From NCBI GenBank assembly GCA_001599935.1, contig BCIJ01000021.1:243296-307295 (forward strand): a stretch of DNA of 64,000 nt. Reading direction: 5' to 3'. Below are positions 10,167 to 25,692 of the stretch, piece by piece. The stretch is from Holtermannia corniformis (Eukaryota > Basidiomycota > Tremellomycetes > Holtermanniales). How positions within the stretch are numbered: the first letter of the stretch is position 1; the number at the start of each line of letters is the position of its first letter. Below the pieces are notes generated by a model. That model was given only the letters and a program-made list of their open reading frames with translations, was not told where the DNA came from and ran no database searches. Both the position numbers and the translations under genes were made by a program.

Positions 10167-12185
10167 ATGACTCGCCTCAGCTACGTCCTCGCTCTCAGCG
10201 CGGTGACTGCCCACTTCGCCAACGCAACGCCACTACCTTCGCAAGGCAGTCAACTCCTCCCTCTATCCCGGCGCACCACTTCTCTACAAGCGAGACAAGA
10301 CTTTGACGGCGGTATCCTGTTTGACAGCTTGGCGCACAGCTTTGCTCTTCGTGAACAACGCTTGGTCCAGACCAAGTATCGTCATGCTCTGCAGTACATC
10401 ACTGGCGTGCAGGTCGCGACGGTCGAAGGCTTCGAAGGAGTGGATGTACTGGGGATGGTGGAGGCGACGAGCGCGGGCGCTCAGCGGAACACGACGGCGT
10501 CGACTGCGACTTCGCCCTCGGGGACCTCGTCGACTTCGACACAAGTCTCCTCCTCGGCTCCAACTTCGTCCTCGACAGGTCCGGGGCTGATGGCAATGAC
10601 AGCGCCGGGCCACTCGGATGGCTTCTCAAGCAACGGCGCTTCATCCATGTCATCAGATGCCACATATTCGACAACGCCAGCTATGTCTTTGACAACTTCG
10701 ACTTCGCCTTCATCTTCTTCAGCAACTACCTCAGCCTCGGCATTGACCTACGCTGCCAGCAGCAGCGTCTCATCTTCCACCGATCAAAGCTCGTCCGCAG
10801 CTGCATCTGCCTCTGCAACCCTCACCGACGCGACCAATGCCCGTCGTGACGCATCGTCCGCCGTGGTGCCCATGACCGACTTCATCTCGGGCAACATGGA
10901 CGTGCTGTACTTTGCAAACATCAGCATCGGTACTCCGTCGCAAACAATGTCCGTCGACATTGACACGGGCTCGGCGGACCTCTGGGTACGTCCAATGATT
11001 CTGAGCTTTACAACACGCTGACACGTCGTAGCTTCCCGTCAACTGCACAGCTTGTAGCGGCATGCAATTCTCTTCGACCTTGAGTACCACATTCCTTCCG
11101 TCTACGGACAGCTTCAGCGTTGAATATGTGAGTCGCAGTCGTATCGCCCGAATATGGAACTGAGTCATCCAGGGATCCGGCGCTGTATCTGGGATTCTTG
11201 CGCAGGATACGGTCGCGCTTGGCGGTCTTGCCGTGACCGGGCAGTATTTCGGCGCCGTTAACACCGAATCGGACGACTTCCACAGTAATCCGAACGATGG
11301 GATCCTAGGTATGTAGCGCAAGCAGTCGACAAACGCCTTACTCACGAGTTACAGGCATGGCCTTCAGCTCCATCAGCTCAAGTGGCAAACCTACCCTCTT
11401 CGAAAACCTGGTCGCTAGCAACACCCTGTCCTCTTCAGTGTTCGGCGTGCATCTAACGCGTCGTCAGGCTTCAGGATCACAGGCGAGTCACTTTGTTCCT
11501 TCGATTGGCCTCTTCTGACTCCGGTAGCTTTGCCTCGGCTGCGTTGATCCCAGCAAGTACACAAACGGCCTTACCTGGCTGCCCGTCATCTCTCGCTCTT
11601 ACTGGTCTGTCTCAATGACCGGCCTTACCGCAAACGGGGGCAAGAGCAACGCTATTGTGCAATCCCTCATCGGCGTACGTCGCTTCAGCAATCTCCTTCC
11701 AGTGCTGACACAGAATTACCTTCAGGCAATCGACACCGGCACTACGCTCATTTACGTCCCCGCTAGTGTCGCCGACGCTTTCTACGCCCAAATTCCGGGC
11801 AGCGCGCAAGCTTCCCAGTTCGGCCCAGGGTTCTACAGTTACCCGTGCAAGCCGAACCCGTCTGTCGTCCTCGGATTTGCCGGCAAGACATTCGCGATCA
11901 ACGCTGCCGATTTCAACTTGGGCAGGACAGCGTCGGGCTCATCGTGAGTAACGTTCAATGGCGTGACTATCGCTAACCTTACAGACAATGCATCGGCGCA
12001 GTGCTGGCCATGGGCGATGGTTTCCCTGACAATCTTGCCATCATCGGTGACACTTTCTTGAAGTCGTGTGAGTTCGACTGCCGTTTCATCATGGTAAAAC
12101 TGACTTGCGGTCAGGGTACTCTGTCTATGACTACTCTGGCGATGGGCGGGTCGGGTTCGGCGCCAGCATCAACAATAGCAGGTAG
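10167..12185 (+). CDS. Secreted pepsin-like aspartic protease (A1 family)
   Basis: Exons are 10167-10985, 11032-11127, 11173-11308, 11355-11482, 11528-11674, 11726-11943, 11985-12067 and 12115-12185, giving 565 residues. A signal peptide (about 1-22, ending ANA) is followed by a propeptide with basic sites (SRR, LQAR). Next is a long Ser/Thr-rich segment (about 105-235), probably O-glycosylated. The catalytic domain has the first active-site motif IDTGSADLW (about 265) and the second AIDTGTTLIYVP (about 444). It ends with IIGDTFLKSWYSVYDY and GRVGF, typical of the fold's C-terminus. Intron 4 starts with GC, not GT (CAG|GCGAGT): only this donor keeps the frame. The protein is probably extracellular or cell-wall associated; it has no C-terminal anchor. 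An uncommon feature is that the Ser/Thr-rich block lies before rather than after the catalytic domain. Confidence 0.93.
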
Positions 12186-12418
12186 AACCAAACTATGAAT
12201 CCCTCGCAATGTACTCTTCGAAGACAATCAATGAAATGCTCCGATGACCTCACAGACTTCACCAGGGCAGCAGCCACGCCTGCCAGTGTCTGCGCGTCTT
12301 GACTGTGCATCTCTGAAAGACTCTGCTGTACAATAATATGCCTTCTCTACACCCGTGCATGTCGGTCTCTTCGCTCAGCCCAAGCCCGTCTGTTACTTTA
12401 ATCAGACCCGAACTCAAT

Positions 12419-14615
12419 TTACACAGCCGAACACTCCAAGAACGCTGACAGATTCTCGACACCGAGCTCTTCTGCGTCTTTGGGGGTTAAACTCACGTTG
12501 CGGATCGCACGTCGTTCAGCTGCATCTTGCGCCGCTCTGAGTGCAGCTGCCTGCTTGACCTTCCTGGCAGTGTCCCGGTCCCAAGCGCTCACCAGCCCTG
12601 CCACATCGTCAGCGTCGCAACGAAAGTAAATCAAGCCTTACCTTTGTAGCTTCCGCTAAGCCTCGCATTCAACACGTCGATCAACTTCACCGGCAGGGCC
12701 GCACCAAACCACGCCCTCACAGGCTCGTACACATCAAACCCGACGGGCAAGCCCTCACTTTCAAAAGCATTGGCGAACAGTTTCGCGTTCGGGCTACGGT
12801 CGGGCTCGCGACCGTCAGACAGCGCTTTCAGATGTGCAAGCACTCCGATCAATGACCCCACTCTTGAAGCTGACATCCCGGAAGCCAATCCCACCAGCTT
12901 GACTAGCACTTGAAAGGCGCCGTGAAACTCAGACAGATCGTCTTGAGCCGTCATGTCACGTTTCGGATTGTTGCCGGCAGTGAGTTCATCTGGCGAAGCG
13001 CGATATTTGCCGTACCGGGTGTGCGGCATCGTGCCCGCCCGCTTGGATTGAGAGAAGGAGCGCTTTCGTCACGTCCGATGCTAGATCGACGTCCAAGCAT
13101 CCGAAACTGTCGTTGTACAAGTAATCCTGCACAGAGGATTTGATGCGTGCACTATACGTCGGAAGACTGTTGAACACGTGTGCGTCGACGCCGCTGAGCA
13201 GTGCATTCACCACCGTCGACGCATCCGCGAGCTCCGCACCGGTGGCACGTTTCCCATGACCTTGCTTTCCGAGCTCCGGAGCGTGCTACGGCAATGCCGA
13301 TGATGCCACCGGCTCATCGCCGTTGACCAGAGCACGTTGGTAAGAGCCATGGCCGAAGAGCTTCTTGAGTCGCTCGTATAGGTCATCGTCCCCCTCTTGT
13401 ATGCTGCTGTGAAACTTGAGCTTGGTCGTGGCCTTCTTCCCTTGAACCGGGGTGCGTAGCTGGTAGTTGAGATGCGGCGGCACTGTTTCGAAAGAGAATA
13501 GCCTGTCACAGTCGCGAGCCTTCGTCGTTGGTGAAGAATTCGTTGCCACCTTCGGGCAGATACTTCTCGGCGGCGAGCGACGCCATCTGCCGTGAAAAGA
13601 GCAAAATGCGCTGTTCAGGACGTCAGAAGTCGCATATGGATGCAAGTGGCAGGAACTCACGCCTGTGATCATATCTGCCATGAGTAATTGAGTACGCTGT
13701 CGATACAGTTCGTCTTTCTTGCGATCGGCTTCCATCGCGCTGATCCGGGCCACGTGTCCCTTCTCCCTCGACAGCAACCCTTCAACCTCGTTTGACATGG
13801 TGGTCATGACCTTTTGATAGTCCTCGATCATCTTTAGATTGGTCGAGAGCAAATCTTCTTGACGAGCGCGAGCACGCTCAGCTGAATTCAAAGCCTTCCT
13901 CGTCGCGGCGAGATTTTGTTGAGTGAATCGCCAACGGTCGAAATCCGCTTTGCCCTGTTGTGAAAGAGACTGCATGAACGTCAGCTCAAGGTCTCGACAG
14001 AAAAACGACGTTGATCTACCTTTAACAGGTCGCGGAAGTCTGGATGATCCGGCAGTGATGAGACTGCGAGATTCACTTCGGCGTAAAGGCTAGGCGTAGG
14101 GTAGCGAGGCGCGTCGTGGTTGAAGAATGGGTTCTGTCCCGATGGCGTGAGGATTGGACCAGTATCGCGGGTCGGGCGGATATGGGCCGGGGAGAAGGGC
14201 GTGATGGGGGTAGTACCGAGGTCGATTGATCGGTCGAAGGAAAGTAGAGCCGCTCGCAGCTCTGCGGGGCTGCCTTCATTGGTGGACGACGCTAAGGGCG
14301 ATCCCCGCCCGGCAGCCGGTCCACTTGCCATATCGCTTCGTGCCCATTCGACCGACATGTCCCATGGAGAAGAAGCCCAGTGGTTCCAGTCGCCTTGAAC
14401 CTCGTCAGTAAGGCTCAGGGAAGTCTTCCAGCACACTGACTTGTCTGCAGTTGAGGCGGACTTGGCTGTGGGCCGTGTTCAAGCATAGTGTCTTGAATCA
14501 TGATGACTGGCCACCCACAGGGCGAGGGCGGTCTTTTGATTCGCTCGACAGGCCAGTTCGCTGTAGCCCATGTTTGGGGATCGTTAAGATCCGGCAGCGA
14601 GATCTCACGAGACAT
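12419..14615 (-). pseudogene. Coiled-coil family gene A, apparently disabled
   Basis: First of a tandem family of unknown proteins. Clear coding blocks in order are 14615-14441 (starts MSREISLPDLNDP), 14393-14020, 13969-13661 (long coiled coil containing DRWRFTQQNLAATRKALN) and 13610 onward (ILLFSRQMASLAAEKYL, GNEFFTND). Further blocks lie at about 13495-13330, 13280-13030, 13029-12642 (ending LNARLSGSYK) and 12597-12419. All match the paralogue at 16313-18679. Relative to that copy, this one has a TGA at 13508-13506 where the paralogue has CGA, a TAG just after 13290 and two small deletions near 13030. Frame conservation elsewhere shows the family was selected as protein. The lesions mean a recent pseudogene, sequence error, or unseen splicing. 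No known domain is recognised. Confidence 0.6.
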
Positions 14616-15536
14616 GTTGTGAGGTAGAGTCGTCAGTTGTTGAAGTCCACCTCGGCAGATCCATACGCGGCACAGGCCAGAGTTTAACCAGAAAGGGGTA
14701 GCATAGGCTCGTTTTTGAAACTCGTCATAGGCATGCAGATTTAAGCCACTTCAAACATAAACCATGTAGTCGTGAAGCTCTTACAGCCAAGCGCACTCGG
14801 ATACACACTGCGGACCTTTAGGGCGATTGTCTATGTTGAAGTCGTCTTTTGCTCGACTCAACCTTCATCAACATCACACCGACCGCCCCCTACCGTCTTC
14901 AGTGGATCCTCAGGTAAGCTGACCAGGTACCCCGCACGAGCGCGAAACTGATACCTAGCACGTTCGATCGCAAGTGTATACATATCGAGTCTGAACAGCG
15001 CTTAAGGGCATTGAGGGCCATCCTCTTACGTGCGAGGGTTGTAGACGCCTTGAAGTCGAAGAGGGGCGGAAGCTCGGATCGAGGCGGATGCAAGAGTGAG
15101 ACAGCTGAATGTATGACTCTTCGGGCTCGCGCAGTTGTCGTTGATGTTCTTAACGTCGTAGATGAGGGGATAGCTGACTCGTAAGCATCTCCCCGAATGG
15201 TGTTTGTCGCTGACGTGCGCGACGAGTGGGAAGCACGGAGGAATTGTCGTTCATGCCCTTGAAGCTACTCACGCAGGGCTCGCTGACTATCGGGCTTGCG
15301 GGCTGTGAATGTGCGCGACGAGCCAAATCATGCTGAAGCTGACCTTATCGACCGGGCGGCGCTTGAGATGCTTGGTTCGATAATGTGACAGAGTCTTGAG
15401 TGCTGACTATTCCTGACCGAGTCGCATGTCCTGAGCATTCAGCATCGCTGAGAGGACAGCAAGACCATTTGTCGAGCAAACAGGATTCTTCTGGGCTTTT
15501 CTGCGTGACCCGTCAGTCACTGCACCTATCAGGCGT
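14616..15536. other. Gap between two members of the coiled-coil family
   Basis: About 0.9 kb without a supported gene. The first part is the likely promoter of gene A. Near 15480-15430 the minus strand could encode RILFARQM, resembling ILLFSRQM of the paralogues, so decayed family sequence extends into this gap. Confidence 0.45.
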
Positions 15537-15993
15537 TTAAACATCACTCACATCATGAGCCAGTACCTCCCTCATCGCCTCAACGCAGCTGTCTAGTCGT
15601 GGTAGTCGGTTGGCCATTTTGTCCTCCAGGTCCTTCATGCCTTTCTCAACCCTTGCTAGGAGTCGTTGATTCTCGGCAATGCCTTGCTCACTCCGTACGA
15701 TCGCATCGCGGGTGATTCTCCAGCGTTCAGAGTTTTCTTGATCTGCTGTAGAAAGCCGCTGCGACTTGTTAGCTGTTTCCTTTCGCAGACCACACACGCA
15801 CCTCGACGAGCCCACTCGGTTTTGAATGGTCGCACAGATTGACCAACGCCAAATGATCCTTGGCGTAGAGGGAGCGACCGTTACAGTCTCTTGCTCCGCT
15901 GGCGAGGGACTTGGTCTGGCCGGTAGCGATCACTGGGACGTCGTCCGTCCAATTCGGGGTCGTCGCTGGGTGTTTATAAGTATCATCGCGCAT
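15537..15993 (-). pseudogene. Truncated coiled-coil family member C
   Basis: Two coding blocks, 15993-15802 and 15764-15537, join in frame (intron with GTGCGT donor). They give MRDDTYKHPA..., then SLYAKDHLALVNLCDH, then a coiled coil with SERWRITRDAI and ENQRLLARVEKGMKDLEDKM. This matches the middle of genes A and B (SLYAEVNLAV..., DRWRF). The frame ends at 15537, or could splice on into a few more codons. The long C-terminal half of the family is missing, so this is a fragment or a shortened gene. Its upstream 200-270 bp closely match the segment at 18480-18757, showing recent duplication. Confidence 0.55.
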
Positions 15994-16066
15994 GCTGCTC
16001 CAGTGGTATTGAGTGTATTTTGCTCTTCTGCGTTGACTGTCAAAGACATTCCGGAAGCCAAAGGCA
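15800..16066. repeat. Segmental duplicate of 18480-18757
   Basis: The two segments share recognisable nucleotide identity, including non-coding sequence upstream of both start codons (for example CCGGAAGCCAAAGGCATG at 16051-16068 and 18735-18752). Copy 2 has an extra block of about 45 bp after codon 18 that looks like an intron. The similarity ends abruptly where the CACGTG repeat (16069-16123) begins in this copy. Confidence 0.7.
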
Positions 16067-16068
16067 TG

Positions 16069-16123
16069 TGTCACGCCTACGGCGGTGTCACGTGGCGAGT
16101 AGCCGCTTCGCGGCGCTCAGAGT
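16069..16123 (+). repeat. Dispersed 55-bp repeat, copy 2
   Basis: Near-identical to the reverse complement of 480-534. It sits exactly at the breakpoint of the duplication shared with 18480-18757, which suggests the element or its insertion marks a rearrangement site. Confidence 0.75.
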
Positions 16124-16157
16124 ACTGCACCTCATAAGGGTACATGACGATGACGTG

Positions 16158-16262
16158 CTCTACTCCCCTCCCCTCCCCCTCCTCCTCCTCTTCTCCTCCC
16201 CCCGCCCCCTCCTCTCGTCCTCTTCCTCCCCCTCCTCCCCTCCCTCCCTCTTCCCCCTCTCC
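16158..16262 (+). repeat. Polypyrimidine low-complexity tract
   Basis: About 105 nt composed almost only of C and T on the plus strand, in irregular CCT/CTC units. A tract of this purity can form triplex DNA and is a common site of slippage. Confidence 0.85.
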
Positions 16263-16312
16263 TCCGACTTCTGACAGTTCACGCTACGTGGACGCGTTTA
16301 CTGCCGCGGCTG

Positions 16313-18679
16313 TCACTGACCGTACCAAAGCTGCAATGCAAAACCTACCGGCATGCAGAAAAAGCTCCCCAACTCATACTCTTCGTAAACGTTGAGCTTT
16401 GGCGAGTTTTTTCGTGCGTCGCAGGCTGCGGCCGCTTGACGAATCGCCTCCTGGATTGTTGCTTGCTTTGCCAGTTTGGCAGCTTCGTGCTCCCACTTGT
16501 TGACGTATGCTGTTGACTTGTAAGGTGTTGCCAAGAGTCAGATCACGCCCTCACCTTGATAGCTGCCAACTAGCCGCTCGTGCAGACAATCAAACAGTTT
16601 GACGGGGAATGTCGAGTCGAACCATTTTCGGATAATGTTATAAGGATCAAAGTCATCGGGAAGGGCATGTGGGCGGAAGACTTTTGAAAGACTTTGGCGC
16701 GGGGACTTTGGTCGGGTGCTTGCCGTTTAGAGACTTGCTCGAGACGCGCGAGCACTTTCCCCAAAGAGCCGACTTGGGAGGGCGGAAGCCCGCAGGCAAT
16801 CCCGGCCAGCTTGACCAACAGGTGGTATTCACCGTGGAAGGTCGCAAGACTGTCCGATGGGGACATGCGGCGCTTTGGGTCTGCGCCTGCAAACGGAAGT
16901 AGCTGGGTGACAACGATGTTCGCGGTTCCCGATCCGAAGCCGTGTGCGGAGTCATGACCGCCGGCCTGAATAGCCAGCAACATAGCCTTTGCCACATCGG
17001 AAGCAATGTCGACATCGAGCAGTCCGATCTCGCCATCATGTAGATAGTTGGCGACCGCGCGCTGAATGGATTTGCTGGCCAGCGGGAGGCATTGGAGCAC
17101 CGAGGGATCGACTTGTGTCAACAGTGCGTCAATCAGGGATGGCGCATCTGCCAACTCGGCACCCGTTGCTCTCTTTCCGTGGCCCTGTTTTGCGAGTCGA
17201 GGGGCTTCGGACGGCAGGGTCGTAGATGGAATGGGATCAGTGCCCGAGCACGCCGCCGGGCTGTGCGATGGGTGTTGATAGAAGGAATTGAGCTTGGCGC
17301 AAACATCGGCATCTCCTTCCGCAATGTCGCCATGTGTCTTCAGCTTAGATGTGGCGGTTTGGTTGCGGACAGGAGTGCGCGGATGGTGGAGCGGCTGCTC
17401 TGACAGCATGCACGGATGGGTTGCGATGTCGTCGTCTTGTCTTCAAGTGACTCCATAGCAACGATATAAGACCGCCTGTCGGAGTCTGCCTTCCTCATCG
17501 TTCGTGAAGAATTCGTTTCCGTCGACGAACAGATACTGCTCCGAGGCTCTGGACGCCATTTGGCGAGTAAACAGCAACATTTTCTGCACAGAAAATGAGC
17601 TTTCGAGATAGTGAAGCTGTATTTGAAACTCATGCTGTTGACTAACTCCGCCATCAAGATCTTGACGGTGTCGTCCTGAATGTCGCGTTTGCGGTCCTGT
17701 ATCTGCAGCTGCTTGACGTTGGCTGTGAGCGCGTCGAGCTTACGCTCAGTGGTCGACAGTGTTTGGTGCGTGCTTCGCCACCTTTCGAAGTCCGCGATTC
17801 CTTGCCGAGCGAGTGCCTCTAACATCGTAGCAGACTCTGATACGGCGCTGAGTGACGGAGCTCTTGCGCTTGCTGATAGATCGCCGGCAGCTCATAGATA
17901 GTATCGTTGATCAGGAATGGATTGTCCATGGGCTGTGCCGTCACGTGCGCCGGAGTGGGAAACGTAGCCAGTGGAGAAAGCGGCATTCGGCGGGGAGTGT
18001 TGAGGTTGAGGTCATGAAAAGACAGTTGGGGACCCGTGATATGTACAGGACTATCCGCTTCAGACGAGCAAGGCGGTGTTGGAAAACGCCATGTTGACGC
18101 GCGTTCTTTTGCCAGCCTCACTTCTCGCTAGCTCAACTTGTGGTCCCCGCTCGATGGGACTGTTGCATTGTGTTGGGAGCGCGCTATGAGTACATCAGTA
18201 GCCGCTCGACGGTCATCCATCGACGCTACGCACCAGAGGAAAAGGCAACGCGGGGGAGGGTTTGACTGGAAATCGGGGTACCGGGGAAGTAGTTGGCTGG
18301 CGCGATGAGCTCCACCGGCCAGGCTGGTGTAGCCCGGGTATGTGGATCGTTGAGATCAGGTAGGGGGTTCACCATTGTGCGCCTTGGTTCGTTGCTGATG
18401 GTGAGTTTGAGCTGCCTCGACAGATCCTCGGTGGTGAATGTTGACTGAAATTATTACGGAAGACAGTGGGAATGTGGGCGTGTAGTCACCGCCAGATAGA
18501 CCTCGGCGTAGAGGGAACGATCGTTGCAGACTCTTGCTCCCCTGGTGAGGGTCTTGGTCTGGCTGGTAGCTATCACTTGGCTGTCCTCGTGCTGGCACGC
18601 GGATGGTGCAGCCGTGTTTGACTCGACCATCCGATTCGGGGTTGTCGCTCGTTGGATGTTTGTGAGTACCGTCGCGCAT
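16313..18679 (-). CDS. Coiled-coil family gene B (uncharacterised, exon structure incomplete)
   Basis: The best preserved member of the tandem family. Coding blocks in order: 18679-18375 (MRDGTHKHP..., SLYAEVYLA, spliced in frame to TFTTEDLSRQLKLTI), which reads straight into 18375 onward (MVNPLPDLNDPHTRATPAWP, equivalent to the start of gene A); about 18127-17860; 17820-17640 (ALARQGIADFERWR, then coiled coil); 17583-17490 (MLLFTRQMASRASEQYL, GNEFFTND); and 17408-16560 (KQGHGKRATGAELADA, LLDVDIASDVAKAMLLAIQA, HERLVGSYQ). The last exon is 16509-16313 (YVNKWEHEAAKLAKQA). A one-base shift is needed near 16680 to keep similarity to gene A, and the junction around 18130-18240 is unresolved. The fold is probably mostly helical. 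No signal peptide, membrane segment or known domain is seen. Confidence 0.55.
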
Positions 18680-19230
18680 GCTGCTCACAGTGGTATTAGT
18701 TATTCTGCTCGTCTGCGGTGACTGCTAAAGACACTCCGGAAGCCAAAGGCATGACTCGACAGGCAGTATTACGTAATGCTTTAACCTTGCTTGACTCGGC
18801 TCAATGGCGGTCGTGAGGCAGTTGCTCGAGATCCCGAGAGTGTCTTGACAGTGTGATCAGCTCGCTAGGGTACTGTCACTGCTTCAATGATTGGCCGTGG
18901 CGAGCGACGGTGCCGACGACGGCTTGCCTCGAAGAGAGAGTCTGTGCGCCACCCGCACAGACACTACCACGTGGCCACTGTAGAGCGTCGCCCAGAGTGG
19001 GGACAGCTGAGTCTGTTCTCTTCTTGATTGCGTTATGATTTGTTCGTCTGCCAAGGTACAGAAGAGCGGATAGTCACAGAAAGTTCACGGACGAGCGAGC
19101 GGTTCTGCGCCGTCATACGCGTCTTTGCCACCGGCTTTTGCTTCGTGCAACGCACAGCCACGACAGACGTTGCCGTAGCGTTTCTTCCCACCGCACTGCA
19201 GTGTCACTAGCACGAAGTTTAGCAACAGGC
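18680..19230. other. Intergenic region between divergent coiled-coil genes
   Basis: About 550 bp between the start of gene B (minus) and the gene at 19231 (plus). The first 80 bp are the duplicated upstream segment also found near 16000-16066. The remainder has no coding signal and presumably contains both promoters. Confidence 0.4.
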
Positions 19231-20136
19231 ATGTCCCAAGAGATACCAACCCCTCCGCCGCATGGCTTCGAAGAGCAGCCAAGTGGGCAAGAGCAAAGCA
19301 AGCAAAGCAAGGGCTGTGTGCAGGACGAGGTCGAACTCGGACGCGAAGGACAGAGCAACGAGTTGAGGAGGAGGAGGAGCGCAGAAACGGATCAGTATTC
19401 TACACCGCGTCACCCAGCAGCGCACAATCAGCCAGACCACTTCCGCGATGTCCGCCCTCGCTCACTGTCCGCCCCGACACCCATCGCAAAAGCAAGATAT
19501 ACCGAGCATCATTTGCAAGCTCAACCCTTTCCTCCGAGCCCACCGACTCACACAGAATTTTTATACGCCAGCGTGCGTAACGACACTCCGTTTCCGTACT
19601 TGCTGCCTCTTCATCTTCCGACTCGGTCTACCGGTTTCCGGTCAAGTCCCATTATCATCGGTGGTGGTTCCAAGCTGGGTGTGATATCCGATTCCAAGTT
19701 GTTTTCGTCTTCAAGTACCTCACAGAGCAGTCACGGATCTATCGCACCGACACCCAAGGATTTCCCGGGCTCTATTGATGTCTCGACTCTCACTGATATG
19801 GTCAAGGTTCGTGTACTCCCGACACACGAAGAACGTTCTGCGCCCAATGTCAAGAGCTGACGCGTTTGCTAGAAACTGACTGTGGAACTGTCAGAGGTTA
19901 GAGCGGCACGGGACGAGGAGAGCCGTCAAGCGCAGATCACAAACCTGCTGCTCCACACTCAGCAAGTCAAGATGAACGAGCTGCTATTCGAGATGCGCGA
20001 GCAGCGGCTCAACATGGGCCGAGTGCAGGCCAGGCTGGCACGACTTGAGCAGAACCAGAACTGGTGGCTTGGGAGCCTGGCTGTCGCCGGGAACCGCAGT
20101 CAATATGAGTCTCATCGCACAGTCGACGATGCTTGA
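19231..20136 (+). CDS. Uncharacterised protein with C-terminal coiled coil
   Basis: Two exons, 19231-19806 and 19873-20136, encode 279 residues. The start MSQEIPTPPP is chosen because it follows in-frame non-conserved sequence and resembles the MSREI start of gene A. Residues 1-190 are polar, low-complexity and Pro/Ser-rich, with LYASVRNDTPF near 112, loosely similar to the SLYAEVNLAV motif of the neighbouring family. Residues about 193-265 form a strong heptad-type coiled coil (KLTVELSEVRAARDEE..., MREQRLNMGRVQARLARLEQ). It may be a distant, oppositely oriented member of the same family. No function can be assigned. Confidence 0.55.
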
Positions 20137-20422
20137 CAAGGTGAGAAACGCACTAATCCAGTGTATGCGGGGATATTGACTTTGTTATAGGACCAAGGCT
20201 GTATCCAGAATGTGAGAGAGGCTTCGAGTGATCGGCAGCGTTGAGCCTGTGTAGCGCATTTGTAACATAACGTGTATGACTGTCTATAAAATGTAATGCG
20301 TGACACCCCTGTGACAACCGCTTCGAAGCTCGAATTGCAGTTATTGGAAGATCAGATCGCATCGCAGACAAGAACTAGGGTACAAGCAGACATTTCTTTC
20401 CGTCTAGCGAAACTCGGAGCGC

Positions 20423-25148
<4,726 letters not shown>

Positions 25149-25692
25149 GATGGTGATGGGCTGGCAGCAGGGAGCAAGGGAGAGAAGAGGACAGCAGTGA
25201 GGATGTGCGTAGATGACGGCGCACAGGGGTTGGGGTTGCCGCCCGTGGTGGGATGTACGTGGCGGTGACTTGGAGCTGCCACGTGGGTTTGACGTTGCTA
25301 TCGCGTGGCTATCAAACCCTATCGGACCACCATCGTCGTGGGACAGCGGTTAAGGAGCTTCCCTACTTTTGGGTCGAGTGGGTGAACAAGCGGGACCGGA
25401 GAAGCGAGCAGCGCAGGAAGCAGCAGCGTGAGAACACTATGGGCGCACCACAAGCCAAGCAGTGGAGCTGATACAGTCACCAGGCGCCCACGTTCACGGC
25501 TCGAGCTCACTGGCGAGGTAAAGGACCACCGCTCCTTGCCCGTCATAAACGCACAGACTCCACGCGGGTCGCTGCATCGCACTTGAGCCACGCACGGTGG
25601 GACTCTCACTGGCGCTCGTCGGCGCACACGGACTCGCTCACTCCCACCTCTACATCCTCCTCGTCCTCCTCGCCACCCCACTACTGTACACC
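25149..25692. promoter_or_regulatory. Divergent promoter between VMA2 and the GH47 gene
   Basis: 544 bp separates the two oppositely oriented start codons. There is no competing gene. A CACGTG box occurs near 25279 (CTGCCACGTGGG), a possible bHLH site, but its use is only inferred. Confidence 0.4.
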
